Positions 25,655 to 33,788 of a DNA stretch of 64,000 nucleotides are shown here, one piece after another. Origin of the DNA: Luteococcus peritonei (GTDB taxonomy: Bacteria > Actinomycetota > Actinomycetes > Propionibacteriales > Propionibacteriaceae); NCBI RefSeq assembly GCF_039526385.1, contig NZ_BAAAIX010000026.1, forward strand, positions 62,001 through 126,000, written 5' to 3'. Position 1 is the first letter of the stretch; each line of letters starts with the position of its first letter. Below the pieces are notes generated by a model. It saw only the letters and a list, made by a program, of their open reading frames with translations, was not told the DNA's origin and did not search any database. The position numbers were made by a program, and so were the translations under genes.

Positions 25655-26926
25655 TCAGCGCAACGGGTCCAGGGCCTTGAGCGGCTCCGGACAGCGCCCC
25701 TCGGTCACGTACTCGGCCAGCAGCCGGCCCGTCGCCGGCCCCAGGGTGATGCCCCACATGCCATGACCACCGGCCACCCAGACCCCCGGTTGCTCGGTGG
25801 GTCCCACCAGCGGCAGGTTGTCCACCGTCACCGGGCGCGCGCCCACCCAGGTCTCCTGCCGGTCCTGCCAGTCCACGCCGTCCAGCAGCGGTTCCGCGGT
25901 GCGCACGATGGCCTCCACCCGGCCCGGGTACATCGGCTCGTCGGGACCGCGGAACTCCATGGTGCCGCCCACCCGCAGCCGCTCCCCCAGCGGTGTGCAG
26001 GCCACGCGCTGCACCGGGAAGTAGACCGGCCCGGTCACCGGCTGGTGCGTCGCCACGGAGAAGGAGTAGCCACGGCCGCCCACCAGCAGCGTCCTCACCC
26101 CGGTCTGGCGAGCCAGCTCCGGCAGCCAGGCGCCGGTGGCCAGCACCACCGCGTCACCGCGCACCGGCTCACGCCCCACCAGCTCGCAGGTGATCCCGCC
26201 CGGCCCCTGGCGCAGTCGCTTCACGTCGGCGCCCAGCACGATCTCGCCGCCCCGGCTGCGCACGCTGTCCGCCAGGGCCTCGACGAAGCGACCGGGGTGG
26301 ATGTAGCGCTGGCCGCGGATCGCGATGCCCGCAGCCACCCGCTGGGAGAGCACCGGCACCTCGGCCCGCAGCTCGTCGCCGGTGAGCCGGTCGGCCTGCA
26401 GCGCCACCCCCGCCTCACGGATCAGGTCGAACTCGCGCTCCAGCGCCTCGCGATCGGACTCCTCCAGGAAGGCGGCCATCAGCGGGGCGTCGTGCACCGG
26501 GCTGTCCACCCCGCCGGCGCGCAGCAGCTCGTAGGACTCGATGGCCAGGGCATTCATCGGGATGTAGTGCTGCATCGCCTTCTGCCACTGGCCGATGGTG
26601 CAGCGACGCGCGAAGCCCAGCAGGAAGCCGATCAGCTCTCGCTCCACCTTCACCGGCACGAAGAGCGGCGAGTCCGGGTCGCGCAGTGCCTTGAGGCCGT
26701 AGCGCAGCACCGAGGGTTCCGAGAGCGGGATGGACATGCCCGGCGAGATCCAGCCGGCATTGCCCCAGGAGGCACCGGCCGCCACCCCGGTGCGGTCCAG
26801 CACGCTCACCCGCACGCCCCGCTCCTGCAGGAACCAGGCGGTGGACAGCCCGACGATCCCGGCACCCACCACGACGACGTGGGGCTGGCTGCCGCTGCTC
26901 GCGGCGCGAAGCGGGGTGGTCTGCAT
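25655..26926 (-). CDS. FAD-dependent D-amino-acid dehydrogenase-like oxidoreductase
   Basis: 423 residues of the DAO/glycine-oxidase superfamily. The FAD-binding dinucleotide fold is VVVVGAGIVGLSTAWFL near residue 17, with GASWGNAGWISP further on as in DadA. The C-terminal flavin contact is PLVGPTEQPGVWVAGGHGMW. It probably oxidises D-amino acids or a related amine to keto acids, passing electrons to the respiratory chain. Start ATG 26926 has the ribosome-binding site AAGGAG at 8 nt; the open frame continues 15 codons further. The MHS transporter upstream on the same strand may import its substrate. Confidence 0.82.
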   Translation of the reverse strand: MQTTPLRAASSGSQPHVVVVGAGIVGLSTAWFLQERGVRVSVLDRTGVAAGASWGNAGWISPGMSIPLSEPSVLRYGLKALRDPDSPLFVPVKVERELIGFLLGFARRCTIGQWQKAMQHYIPMNALAIESYELLRAGGVDSPVHDAPLMAAFLEESDREALEREFDLIREAGVALQADRLTGDELRAEVPVLSQRVAAGIAIRGQRYIHPGRFVEALADSVRSRGGEIVLGADVKRLRQGPGGITCELVGREPVRGDAVVLATGAWLPELARQTGVRTLLVGGRGYSFSVATHQPVTGPVYFPVQRVACTPLGERLRVGGTMEFRGPDEPMYPGRVEAIVRTAEPLLDGVDWQDRQETWVGARPVTVDNLPLVGPTEQPGVWVAGGHGMWGITLGPATGRLLAEYVTEGRCPEPLKALDPLR

Positions 26927-27041
26927 GGCGCTCACTCCTTCGTGGCTCGCTGTCCAGCCACCATCGCCCACCAGGCCCCGGGGTGCAAGGGGTGGGACGT
27001 GGATCCACCCGGACGGCCAGCCGAACCGCGGCCCCGACTGC

Positions 27042-28394
27042 TCAGGCCAGCTGGTTCTCGCGCACCGCCACGTGACGGGCGGCCCAGGCCGAGCAGAAGG
27101 AGAGCACTGTCAGGCCGGCCCAGTACAGGGCCACCGGCAGCCAGGAGCCGCCGGCCCGGTGCTGCAGCCACAGCGCGATCATCGGTGCGGTGCCGGAGAA
27201 CAGGGCGGCGCCGATCTGGTAGCCGAGCGTCACGCCGGTGTAGCGGATGTTGGCGGTGAAGGTCTCGCTCATCATGGTGCCCAGCGTCGCCGTCACCGGC
27301 GCCCAGGCCAGCCCCAGGCTCATCACCGAGGCCAGCACGAAGAGCCACAGCTTGCCGGAGTTCACCATCGGGAAGTAGGCGAAGGCGGACAGGCCGAAGA
27401 GCAGCACGCCGGCCATGTAGACCGGGCGACGCCCCAGCCGGTCGGACAGGATTCCCATCAGCGGGATCGCGGCCGTGGCGACGGCGGCGCCCACCAGCAC
27501 GGCGGTGAGCACGTCGCTGCGGGTGTAGGACAGCGGCTTGCTGGTGGCATAGCCCACGATGAAGGTCACCAGGATGTAGAAGGGTGCGGTCTCGGCCGCC
27601 TTCGCCCCGACCGCGAGCAGCACGGCGCGCCAGTGCTCGCGCAGCGTGGTGGCCAGCGGGGTCTTCTCCACCTGGCCGGTCTCCTGCAGCGCGCGGAAGG
27701 CGGGCGTCTCGTCGAGGCCACCGCGGATCCACAGGCCCAGCGCCACCAGGACGATGGAGAAGACGAAGGGCACCCGCCAGCCCCAGCTGTCGAAGGCATC
27801 GCCCGGCAGCAGCGTGGCCAGCAGCACCGCCGCATTGCCCAGCAGCAGGCCGGCCGTGACACCGAGCTGCGGCATCGAGCCGAAGAAGCCGCGTCGCTCG
27901 CGCGGCGCGTACTCGTAGGCCAGCAGCAGCGCACCGCCCCACTCACCGCCGATGGCCAGCCCCTGGATGATCCGGAAGAGGTAGAGCAGCACCGGCGCCG
28001 CCATCCCGATCTGGGCATAGGTGGGCAGCAGGCCGATGGCCACGGTGCCCAGGCCCATGATGGTCAGCGTCATCACCAGCGTCTTCTTGCGGCCCACCCG
28101 GTCACCGATGTGGGCGAAGAAGACGCCACCCAGCGGGCGGATCAGGAAGGTCAGGGCCTGACCGAAGTAGGCCGCCATCAGCTGCACGAAGGGGTCACCC
28201 TGCGGGAAGAACTGCTTGGCGAAGATGATCGGGGCCACGGTTCCGTAGAGCAGGAAGTCGTACCACTCGATGGCCGAGCCGCTCAGTGAGCCCAGCAGCA
28301 CCCGTCGGTTGGTGACGGAGCGCACGACGTCCGGCGGTGCGGCAGCGGTAGGGCTGCTGGACGCGCGTGTGGGCTCCTGGGGGTGCTGCGACAT
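27042..28394 (-). CDS. MFS transporter, metabolite:H+ symporter (MHS) family
   Basis: 450-residue proton-coupled importer with 12 membrane helices, related to ShiA, ProP and KgtP. Family marks are GSAIEWYDFLLYGTVAPIIF at helix 1, RPLGGVFFAHIGDRVGRKK after helix 2, and IIQGLAIGGEWGGALLLAYE at helices 4-5. Substrates in the family are organic acids, shikimate or betaines; which one here is unknown. ATG 28394 follows GAAAGG at 6 nt, preferred over a start 12 codons upstream. It ends 115 bp before the amino-acid oxidoreductase start, so a catabolic pair is plausible. Confidence 0.9.
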   Translation of the reverse strand: MSQHPQEPTRASSSPTAAAPPDVVRSVTNRRVLLGSLSGSAIEWYDFLLYGTVAPIIFAKQFFPQGDPFVQLMAAYFGQALTFLIRPLGGVFFAHIGDRVGRKKTLVMTLTIMGLGTVAIGLLPTYAQIGMAAPVLLYLFRIIQGLAIGGEWGGALLLAYEYAPRERRGFFGSMPQLGVTAGLLLGNAAVLLATLLPGDAFDSWGWRVPFVFSIVLVALGLWIRGGLDETPAFRALQETGQVEKTPLATTLREHWRAVLLAVGAKAAETAPFYILVTFIVGYATSKPLSYTRSDVLTAVLVGAAVATAAIPLMGILSDRLGRRPVYMAGVLLFGLSAFAYFPMVNSGKLWLFVLASVMSLGLAWAPVTATLGTMMSETFTANIRYTGVTLGYQIGAALFSGTAPMIALWLQHRAGGSWLPVALYWAGLTVLSFCSAWAARHVAVRENQLA

Positions 28395-28482
28395 GGGCGG
28401 CCTTTCGTCGACGATGACAACCCGGCACACCCTAGGTGACGACTCCCCGCCGCGGAAGAGGTGTGCGACAAGGCCGGACGCA

Positions 28483-28519
28483 CCCCGGCCCCAACCGATG
28501 GGTTCGGGTGGGGCCGGGG
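28483..28519 (-). terminator. Terminator after the alcohol dehydrogenase gene
   Basis: CCCCGGCCCC (28483-28492) pairs with GGGGCCGGGG (28510-28519) over a 17-nt loop. It lies 22 bp past the dehydrogenase stop, before the MHS gene. Confidence 0.6.
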
Positions 28520-28541
28520 AGGATGGCCGGGGGTCGGCGGC

Positions 28542-29729
28542 TCAGGGCTTGAGCACGACCTTCTGGCAGCCGTCGGACTTGGTCTGGAACATCTTGTAGG
28601 CCTCGGCAGCCTGGTCCAGCGGGAGCCGGTGGGTGGCCAGGTGCTCCAGGTCGAGCACGTCGTCGGCCTGGTTCACCAGGTCGAAGAGCTCCGGGGTCCA
28701 GCGCTTCACGTGGCACTGGCCCATCCGGACCGTGATGCCCTTGTCGAACATGCTCATCATCGGCATCGGGTCGGCCATGCCGCCGTAGACGCCGCTGATC
28801 GAGACCGTGCCGCCGCGACGCACCACGTCGATCGCGGTGTGCAGCGCCTCCAACCGGTCCAGGCCGGCCTTCTCCATCGAGGCGCGGGCGATAGGGCCAG
28901 GCAGCTTGGTGGCCAGGCCGATCACTTTCTCGGCGACGGGATTGCCGTGCGCCTCCATGCCCACCGCCTCCAGCACCGAGTCGGCGCCGCGGCCGTCGGT
29001 GAGATCCAGCACGGCCTTGGTGACGTCCTTGGTGCGGCTGACGTCGAGCACCAGGGCACCGCTCGCCTCGGCCCGCTGCAGCCGCTCGGGCACCAAATCA
29101 AGCCCGATCACGCGCTGCACGCCCATCTGGCGGGCGGCCCGCACCGCGAGCTGGCCCACCGGTCCGAGGCCGACGACCACCAGGGTGCCGCCCTCGGGCA
29201 CGTCGGCCCACTGCAGCCCCTGCCAGGCGGTCGGCAGGATGTCGGACAGGTAGAGGTAGCGCTCGTCGGGGTGGCCGTCCTTGGGGAGCTTCACCGGGCC
29301 GAAGTCGGCGTGCGGGACGCGCACCAGCTCGGCCTGGCCGCCCGGCACGGAGCCGTAGAGCGAGGTGTAGCCGAACAGGCTCGCACCCTTGCCCTGCTCC
29401 ACGTTCTGGGTGGTCTCGCACTGCGCGTACAGCCCGCGGCTACACATCCAGCAGTGCCCGCAGGAGATGGTGAACGGGACCACGACGCGGTCGCCGACCG
29501 CGAGGTTCGCCACCCCGCTGCCCACCTCCTCGACGATGCCCATGAACTCGTGGCCCAGCACGTCGCCGGGACGCAGGTAGGGGCCCAGCACCTTGTACAG
29601 GTGCAGGTCCGAGCCGCAGATGGCCGTGGAGGTGACGCGCACGATCGCGTCGGTGGGTTCGATGATGCGCGGATCGGGGACCTCGCGCACCTGGACGTCC
29701 TCGACGCCCTGCCAGGTGAGTGCCTTCAT
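28542..29729 (-). CDS. Zinc-dependent alcohol dehydrogenase (threonine/formaldehyde dehydrogenase-like)
   Basis: 395-residue medium-chain dehydrogenase. Catalytic zinc ligands appear in ICGSDLHLYK (Cys) and GHEFMGIVEE (His-Glu). Structural-zinc cysteines are in CGHCWMCSRGLYAQC. The NAD fold is VVVGLGPVGQLAV. Its length and the insert after DVTKAVLDLTDGRGADSV match the group often called glutathione-independent formaldehyde dehydrogenase-like; the true substrate is open. Start ATG 29729 is placed by homology (MKALTWQGVEDV), as no strong ribosome-binding site is visible. It is divergent from DUF2853. Confidence 0.88.
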   Translation of the reverse strand: MKALTWQGVEDVQVREVPDPRIIEPTDAIVRVTSTAICGSDLHLYKVLGPYLRPGDVLGHEFMGIVEEVGSGVANLAVGDRVVVPFTISCGHCWMCSRGLYAQCETTQNVEQGKGASLFGYTSLYGSVPGGQAELVRVPHADFGPVKLPKDGHPDERYLYLSDILPTAWQGLQWADVPEGGTLVVVGLGPVGQLAVRAARQMGVQRVIGLDLVPERLQRAEASGALVLDVSRTKDVTKAVLDLTDGRGADSVLEAVGMEAHGNPVAEKVIGLATKLPGPIARASMEKAGLDRLEALHTAIDVVRRGGTVSISGVYGGMADPMPMMSMFDKGITVRMGQCHVKRWTPELFDLVNQADDVLDLEHLATHRLPLDQAAEAYKMFQTKSDGCQKVVLKP

Positions 29730-29887
29730 GCCATACAGCCTTGCCAACCATCCCTCGGTTCGACCATCCCCCTGGGGGTGCACCCGAAGCGGCGGACGCC
29801 GCGGGCATGGACAATCGGCCCAATCCGCACCCTTGGCCCCGGCAGGGGGCACCATGGTGCTGGCAGAACTCCCCAGAAAGGCTTGTC

Positions 29888-30196
29888 ATGGATCACCTCG
29901 CAGACATCCAGAAGTACGCCCCCGGCGCCAGCGCCGAACTCGTCACCAAGATGGAGCAGACCTACCGTCTGGTCCTGTCCAAGGCCGACTCCGCCCAGGT
30001 CTCCTTCTCCGACCCCGAGGAGCTGGCGCGCGTGCGCGAGAACTTCGTGCAGAAGAAGCTCGGCATCACCGATTCCGACGCCGAGGTGGACGAGGTCATC
30101 GCCTCCATCGGCGCCAAGATCTCCGGTCGCAAGAACCGCCTGACCGTCTACTACCTGCTGGCCGAGCACTACGGCCGCCTCGACAAGCTGGCCTGA
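29888..30196 (+). CDS. DUF2853 family protein
   Basis: 102 residues, small soluble and helical, matching DUF2853: YAPGASAELVTKMEQTYRL near residue 10, EELARVRENFVQKKLG near 45, and the C-terminal RKNRLTVYYLLAEHYGRL. The function is unknown. ATG 29888 has the ribosome-binding site AAAGG at 6 nt in a leader (GAAAGGCTTGTC) identical to that of the aminotransferase at 46393. A terminator hairpin follows, so it is probably a single-gene unit. Confidence 0.85.
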   Translation: MDHLADIQKYAPGASAELVTKMEQTYRLVLSKADSAQVSFSDPEELARVRENFVQKKLGITDSDAEVDEVIASIGAKISGRKNRLTVYYLLAEHYGRLDKLA

Positions 30197-30212
30197 GCCA
30201 CTGCCTCCTCCG

Positions 30213-30244
30213 AACGGCGCCCCATCCACCGATGGGGCGCCGTT
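30213..30244 (+). terminator. Terminator after DUF2853
   Basis: A perfect 14-bp stem (30213-30226 with 30231-30244), loop CACC, 16 bp after the stop codon. Confidence 0.8.
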
Positions 30245-30479
30245 CCGCCTTGTCGGGCCGGCTGGAGGAGGCAACCGCCCGCAGGGTCGCCGGTCACCAG
30301 CGGGCCCAGAGTCCTTGCAGGCCTGGGATCGCGCGCGCCCCCGCCCGGCAACGGCCTGTTCACCCACCCGCCATCGCCATGGCAGCTGGACGTCACGCTC
30401 AACCCGTTGAATCACCGAAGGAAACCGACGCCCAGGGGGAAGCACCATACTCGGGTCGCCCGACAACGGAGTACCGGTC

Positions 30480-31598
30480 GTGCGGACCGACGAGGCACGC
30501 CGACGACGGTTGGTGATGCCACTGTTCATCGCAGTCCTGGTGGGACTGCTGGCGCTGGGACTGCTGTGGAACCGCGGCAACGACTCCCAGCTGGTGGGAG
30601 CCGGCTCCACGCTGGCGGCCCCGCTGGTGGAGCGCTCGGTGGCCGACTACCGCAATGCGGTGGCGGCCGACAATCCCGACCGCCCCGGCCAGACCGGTGG
30701 CGACTGGGTGCTCGACGGCTCCGGCGGCATCGACTACGAGAAGGTCGGCTCGATGGGCGGCGTGATGCGGCTGTCCGATCCCGAGGTGGACTTCGCGGTG
30801 AGCGACTACCCGCTCAGCACCACCGCCCTCGCCGAGCTGCAGGCCGGCCAGTTCCCCGTCGCCGCCGGCGCGCTGGCCCTGGTGCACGACCTGGACCTCG
30901 GCGGCCGCGCCCTGCGACTCGACGCCCCGACCGTCGCCCGGATCTACCTGGGCAGCATCACCCGCTGGAACGATCCCGCCATTGGTGCGCTCAACCCCGG
31001 TCTCCAGCTCCCTGACCTGGCGATCACACCGCTGCACCGCTCCGACGGCTCAGGCTCGACGGCCGGGCTCACCAGCTGGCTCAGCGAGAACAGCCCCGAG
31101 TGGGCCGACGGCCCCGGCTCCGGTCCGCAGGTCGACTTCCCCGAGGACATCGGGCGGGCCGCGGAGCGCTCCAGCGGCATGGTGGAGGGCACCGGTGCCA
31201 CCGAGGGCGCCCTGGCCTACGTCGAGCCCGGCCAGGCCCGCAGCGCCGGCCTGCAGGTGGTGCAGCTCAAGAACCGCGCCGGCAACTTCACTGCCCCCGA
31301 CGCCGAGGCGATGGCCGCGGCGCTGCAGGGCATGGACTGGGAGGCCGGGGACCACTTCACGGGGCTCTCCCCCACCGAGACCGCCCGGGAGGCCTACCCG
31401 CTCACCCTGCCGATCTACGTGGTCATGAAGACCGACCCGAAGGACCAGGCCGATGCCCGCCGCACCCTGGGCTGGCTGCGCTGGCTGGTGCAGGACTACG
31501 ACACCTCCACCACCGGACTGGGCTACCTGCCCTTGCCCGAGGCCGGTTCGCGCGCCGTCGCCTCCTACTGGGCCACGACCTTCCAGACCCTCGACTGA
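30480..31598 (+). CDS. Membrane-anchored PstS-like phosphate-binding protein
   Basis: 372 residues. An N-terminal helix (about 12-30, VMPLFIAVLVGLLALGLLW) without lipobox anchors a periplasmic-binding-protein fold. PstS blocks are recognisable: LVGAGSTLAAPLVER, GSGGIDYEK, VDFAVSDYPLS, IYLGSITRWNDPAI and HRSDGSGST, which form the phosphate pocket in the family. No pstCAB follows. Instead a Na/Pi cotransporter gene starts 26 bp downstream, so the protein may deliver or sense phosphate for it (inference). GTG 30480 has CGGAG 9 nt upstream. A GTTCACC half-site at 30358-30364 might be a PHO element, but no clear tandem set is seen. Confidence 0.8.
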   Translation: MRTDEARRRRLVMPLFIAVLVGLLALGLLWNRGNDSQLVGAGSTLAAPLVERSVADYRNAVAADNPDRPGQTGGDWVLDGSGGIDYEKVGSMGGVMRLSDPEVDFAVSDYPLSTTALAELQAGQFPVAAGALALVHDLDLGGRALRLDAPTVARIYLGSITRWNDPAIGALNPGLQLPDLAITPLHRSDGSGSTAGLTSWLSENSPEWADGPGSGPQVDFPEDIGRAAERSSGMVEGTGATEGALAYVEPGQARSAGLQVVQLKNRAGNFTAPDAEAMAAALQGMDWEAGDHFTGLSPTETAREAYPLTLPIYVVMKTDPKDQADARRTLGWLRWLVQDYDTSTTGLGYLPLPEAGSRAVASYWATTFQTLD

Positions 31599-31624
31599 TC
31601 CCATCCCCTCAGAGAGACAGAGCA

Positions 31625-33279
31625 ATGGACGCAGACATCTTCAAGGACATCCTGGTCCCCGTCGTCGGGGGCCTGGGCATCTTCCTGCTGGGCCTCGAGT
31701 TCATGGAGACCGGCATCCAGGCGCTGAGCGTGAACAAGATGCGCCAGTGGCTGGCCAAGATCGCCGGCACCCCCGCCAAGGGGGTGATGGCCGGCACCGT
31801 GATCACCGGCATCATCCAGTCGTCCACCGCCATGACGGTGATGACGGTGGGCCTGGTGAACGCCGGGGTGCTCAGCCTGCGCTCCGCGATCAGCGTCATC
31901 ATGTGCGCCAACATCGGCACCACGCTGGGCAACGGGCTGATCGCGCTGCCGCTGGGCCCGCTCGGACTCTTCTTCGGCGGCATCTTCGCGCTGGTCTACT
32001 GCTTCTCGCGCAAGGACCGCACCCGCAACCTGGCACTCGCGCTGATGGGCTTCTCGCTGGTCTTCTACGGCCTGAACCTGATGACCGGCGGCCTCAAGCC
32101 GCTCAAGAACATGCCCGCGGTGATGAACGTGCTGGAGGGGCTGGACTCCTCCAACATCGGCGGCGTGCTGGTGTGCGCCCTGATCGCCGCGCTGATCACG
32201 GCCATGATCCACTCCTCCTCGGCCACCATCGGCATCGTGATGGGCCTGGGCGCGTCGGGCATCCTGCCCTGGCAGACCGGGATCGCCTTCGCCATCGGCG
32301 CCGACCTGGGCACCACCATCACCTCGTGGATCGCCTCGCTGAACCTGTCGAAGAATGCCAAGCGCACCGCCTATGCCCACATCGCCTTCAACTTCATCGG
32401 CGTCCTCGTGGTGCTGGCCCTCTTCTTCCCCGCCATCCGGGTGCTCTCCTGGGGCTGTTCAACATCGACCCCGGCGCACCGGTCATGGTCGACGGCCACA
32501 AGACCTACCCGATGGTGCCGGTGGCCGTGGGTGCCTTCAGCATCTTCTTCAACATCTTCAACGTGCTGATCCTGTTCCCCTTCATCGGAACCTTCGAGAA
32601 ATACCTGAGCCGGATCGGCGCCAAGACCGAGGAGGCCGAGGACTTCTCGCACCCGCGCTACCTGGACGACGCGGTGCGCGACGACTTCTCGCGCGCGGTG
32701 CCCGCCGTGCAGGCCGAGATCCACCGCCAGCTGATCGCCGGCGCCCTCTTCCTGGACATCGCCCGCGGCCGCCCCGAGGCGCCCAAGGAGCCGGCCGAGC
32801 ACGCCGACGCCACCGACTCCCTCTCCCGTGAGATCCGCGCCTACTCGGCCCACCTCTTCCACGACGACCTGGACCGCGAGCAGATGGACCTGGTGGCCAG
32901 CCTGATCGAGGAGGTGGACTTCACCGGCGCGCTCACCGAACAGCTGCACCAGATCGCCCGACGCACCCGCCGCGAGCAGTTCAGCCCCGCCAGCCAGGTC
33001 TTCCTGGAGGAGGCGCTGGAGCGGCTGGACCGCAGCATGGACACCATCGTCGTGCCGCAGGCCAACCAGCCCAGCAACCTCCCGCCCGGGCACGACCGCA
33101 CCGCCACCATCGACGAGCTGCGCTGGAAGGTGATCGACACCGCCTCGCTGCCCGCCGGCGAGAAGGGCGCCCTGGTGGCCCTGCTGGGATCCATCGAGCG
33201 CTCCGAGGACCTGATCGGCCGGATCAAGCAGGAGCGGGCCAGCGTCGACCGTGGCATCGCCACCTTCGAGAAGGCCTGA
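31625..33279 (+). pseudogene. Na+/phosphate cotransporter family protein, frameshifted at 32444-32448
   Basis: About 550 residues if read through. The first frame (to 32569) gives the paired membrane repeats of the NptA/PNaS family, with QSSTAMTVMTVG and HSSSATIGIVMG. Homology then jumps to another frame at CTCTC (32444-32448): removing one CT dinucleotide restores LLGLFNIDPGAP and a full C-terminal PhoU-like helical domain up to 33279. The unshifted product ends ~40 residues later with unrelated sequence. Either a 2-nt slippage mutation or a base-calling error would explain this. Both halves look otherwise intact, so the lesion is recent or artefactual. It is predicted to take up phosphate with sodium, coupled to the upstream PstS-like gene. 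Confidence 0.8.
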
Positions 33280-33296
33280 GCAGGAAGTGCCGGCCG

Positions 33297-33328
33297 GGCT
33301 GGGTCGTGCTGCCGCGCAGGACCCAGCC
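33297..33328 (+). terminator. Putative terminator after the Na/Pi cotransporter
   Basis: GGCTGGGTC (33297-33305) pairs with GACCCAGCC (33320-33328) across a 14-nt loop. No T tract is seen. Confidence 0.5.
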
Positions 33329-33358
33329 GGGCCAGCGTTTCTCCTTGTCAGAGGGGAT

Positions 33359-33370
33359 TTGAGCGCTCAA
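33359..33370. promoter_or_regulatory. Perfect 12-bp palindrome TTGAGCGCTCAA
   Basis: This form (TGAGCGCTCA centre) is like LacI-family operators. It lies about 36 bp upstream of TATTCT (33406-33411), the likely -10 box of tRNA-Asp. No LacI gene is in the window, so its role is unclear. Confidence 0.4.
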
Positions 33371-33469
33371 GGTCACTCGATTTCACATTTGCCGCAGGTT
33401 CACGCTATTCTTTTCGAGCTGCCTGAAACGGCAGCCGGCCGGATGGGAAACCATCCAGCAGGGCCGCAA

Positions 33470-33543
33470 GGCCCCGTAGCGCAGTTGGTTAGCGCGCCGC
33501 CCTGTCACGGCGGAGGTCGCGGGTTCGAGTCCCGTCGGGGTCG
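33470..33543 (+). tRNA. tRNA-Asp (anticodon GTC)
   Basis: 74-nt cloverleaf. GGCCCCG pairs with CGGGGTC (one wobble), the anticodon loop is CCTGTCAC with GTC, and the T arm is GCGGGTTCGAGTCCCGT. Discriminator base G; no CCA is encoded. TATTCT at 33406 is a possible -10 box. Confidence 0.96.
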
Positions 33544-33545
33544 CG

Positions 33546-33574
33546 AAAGCGGTGATGGAAACATCACCGCTTTT
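33546..33574 (+). terminator. Hairpin terminator after tRNA-Asp
   Basis: AAAGCGGTGATG (33546-33557) pairs with CATCACCGCTTT (33562-33573) around a GAAA loop, ending in TTTT. Confidence 0.8.
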
Positions 33575-33639
33575 GTGTTGATGGATCTTCGCCGATCCAA
33601 CGGCACATTGAGGAAGTGCTTCCACCACTCCTCAGCACT

Positions 33640-33716
33640 GGCCAGGTAGCTCAGCTGGTAGCAGCGTTCGCCTGAAAAGTGAAAGGTCACCGGTTCGATC
33701 CCGGTCCTGGCCACCA
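33640..33716 (+). tRNA. tRNA-Phe (anticodon GAA)
   Basis: GGCCAGG pairs with CCTGGCC. The anticodon loop is CCTGAAAAG with GAA, and the T arm is CCGGTTCGATCCCGG. Unlike the other three tRNAs here, the 3' CCA is encoded (33714-33716). It follows tRNA-Asp by 96 bp. Confidence 0.96.
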
Positions 33717-33720
33717 CTGA

Positions 33721-33747
33721 CCCGCTCTCTCGCAGAGCGGGTTTTTT
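33721..33747 (+). terminator. Canonical terminator after tRNA-Phe
   Basis: CCCGCTCT (33721-33728) pairs with AGAGCGGG (33734-33741), followed by six T. This is the most classical intrinsic terminator in the window. Confidence 0.88.
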
Positions 33748-33788
33748 GGTGCCCCGAGCCGCTCGGCTGCGGGAACCGCCCACCGGCT

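Noticed and set aside
32440..32569. Programmed ribosomal frameshift in the Na/Pi cotransporter
   Set aside because: No slippery heptamer or downstream stimulatory hairpin is evident; a CT dinucleotide insertion explains it more simply.
24040..33543. Integrative element with tRNA att sites
   Set aside because: No integrase gene and no repeat of the tRNA-Glu 3' end near tRNA-Asp or elsewhere in the segment.
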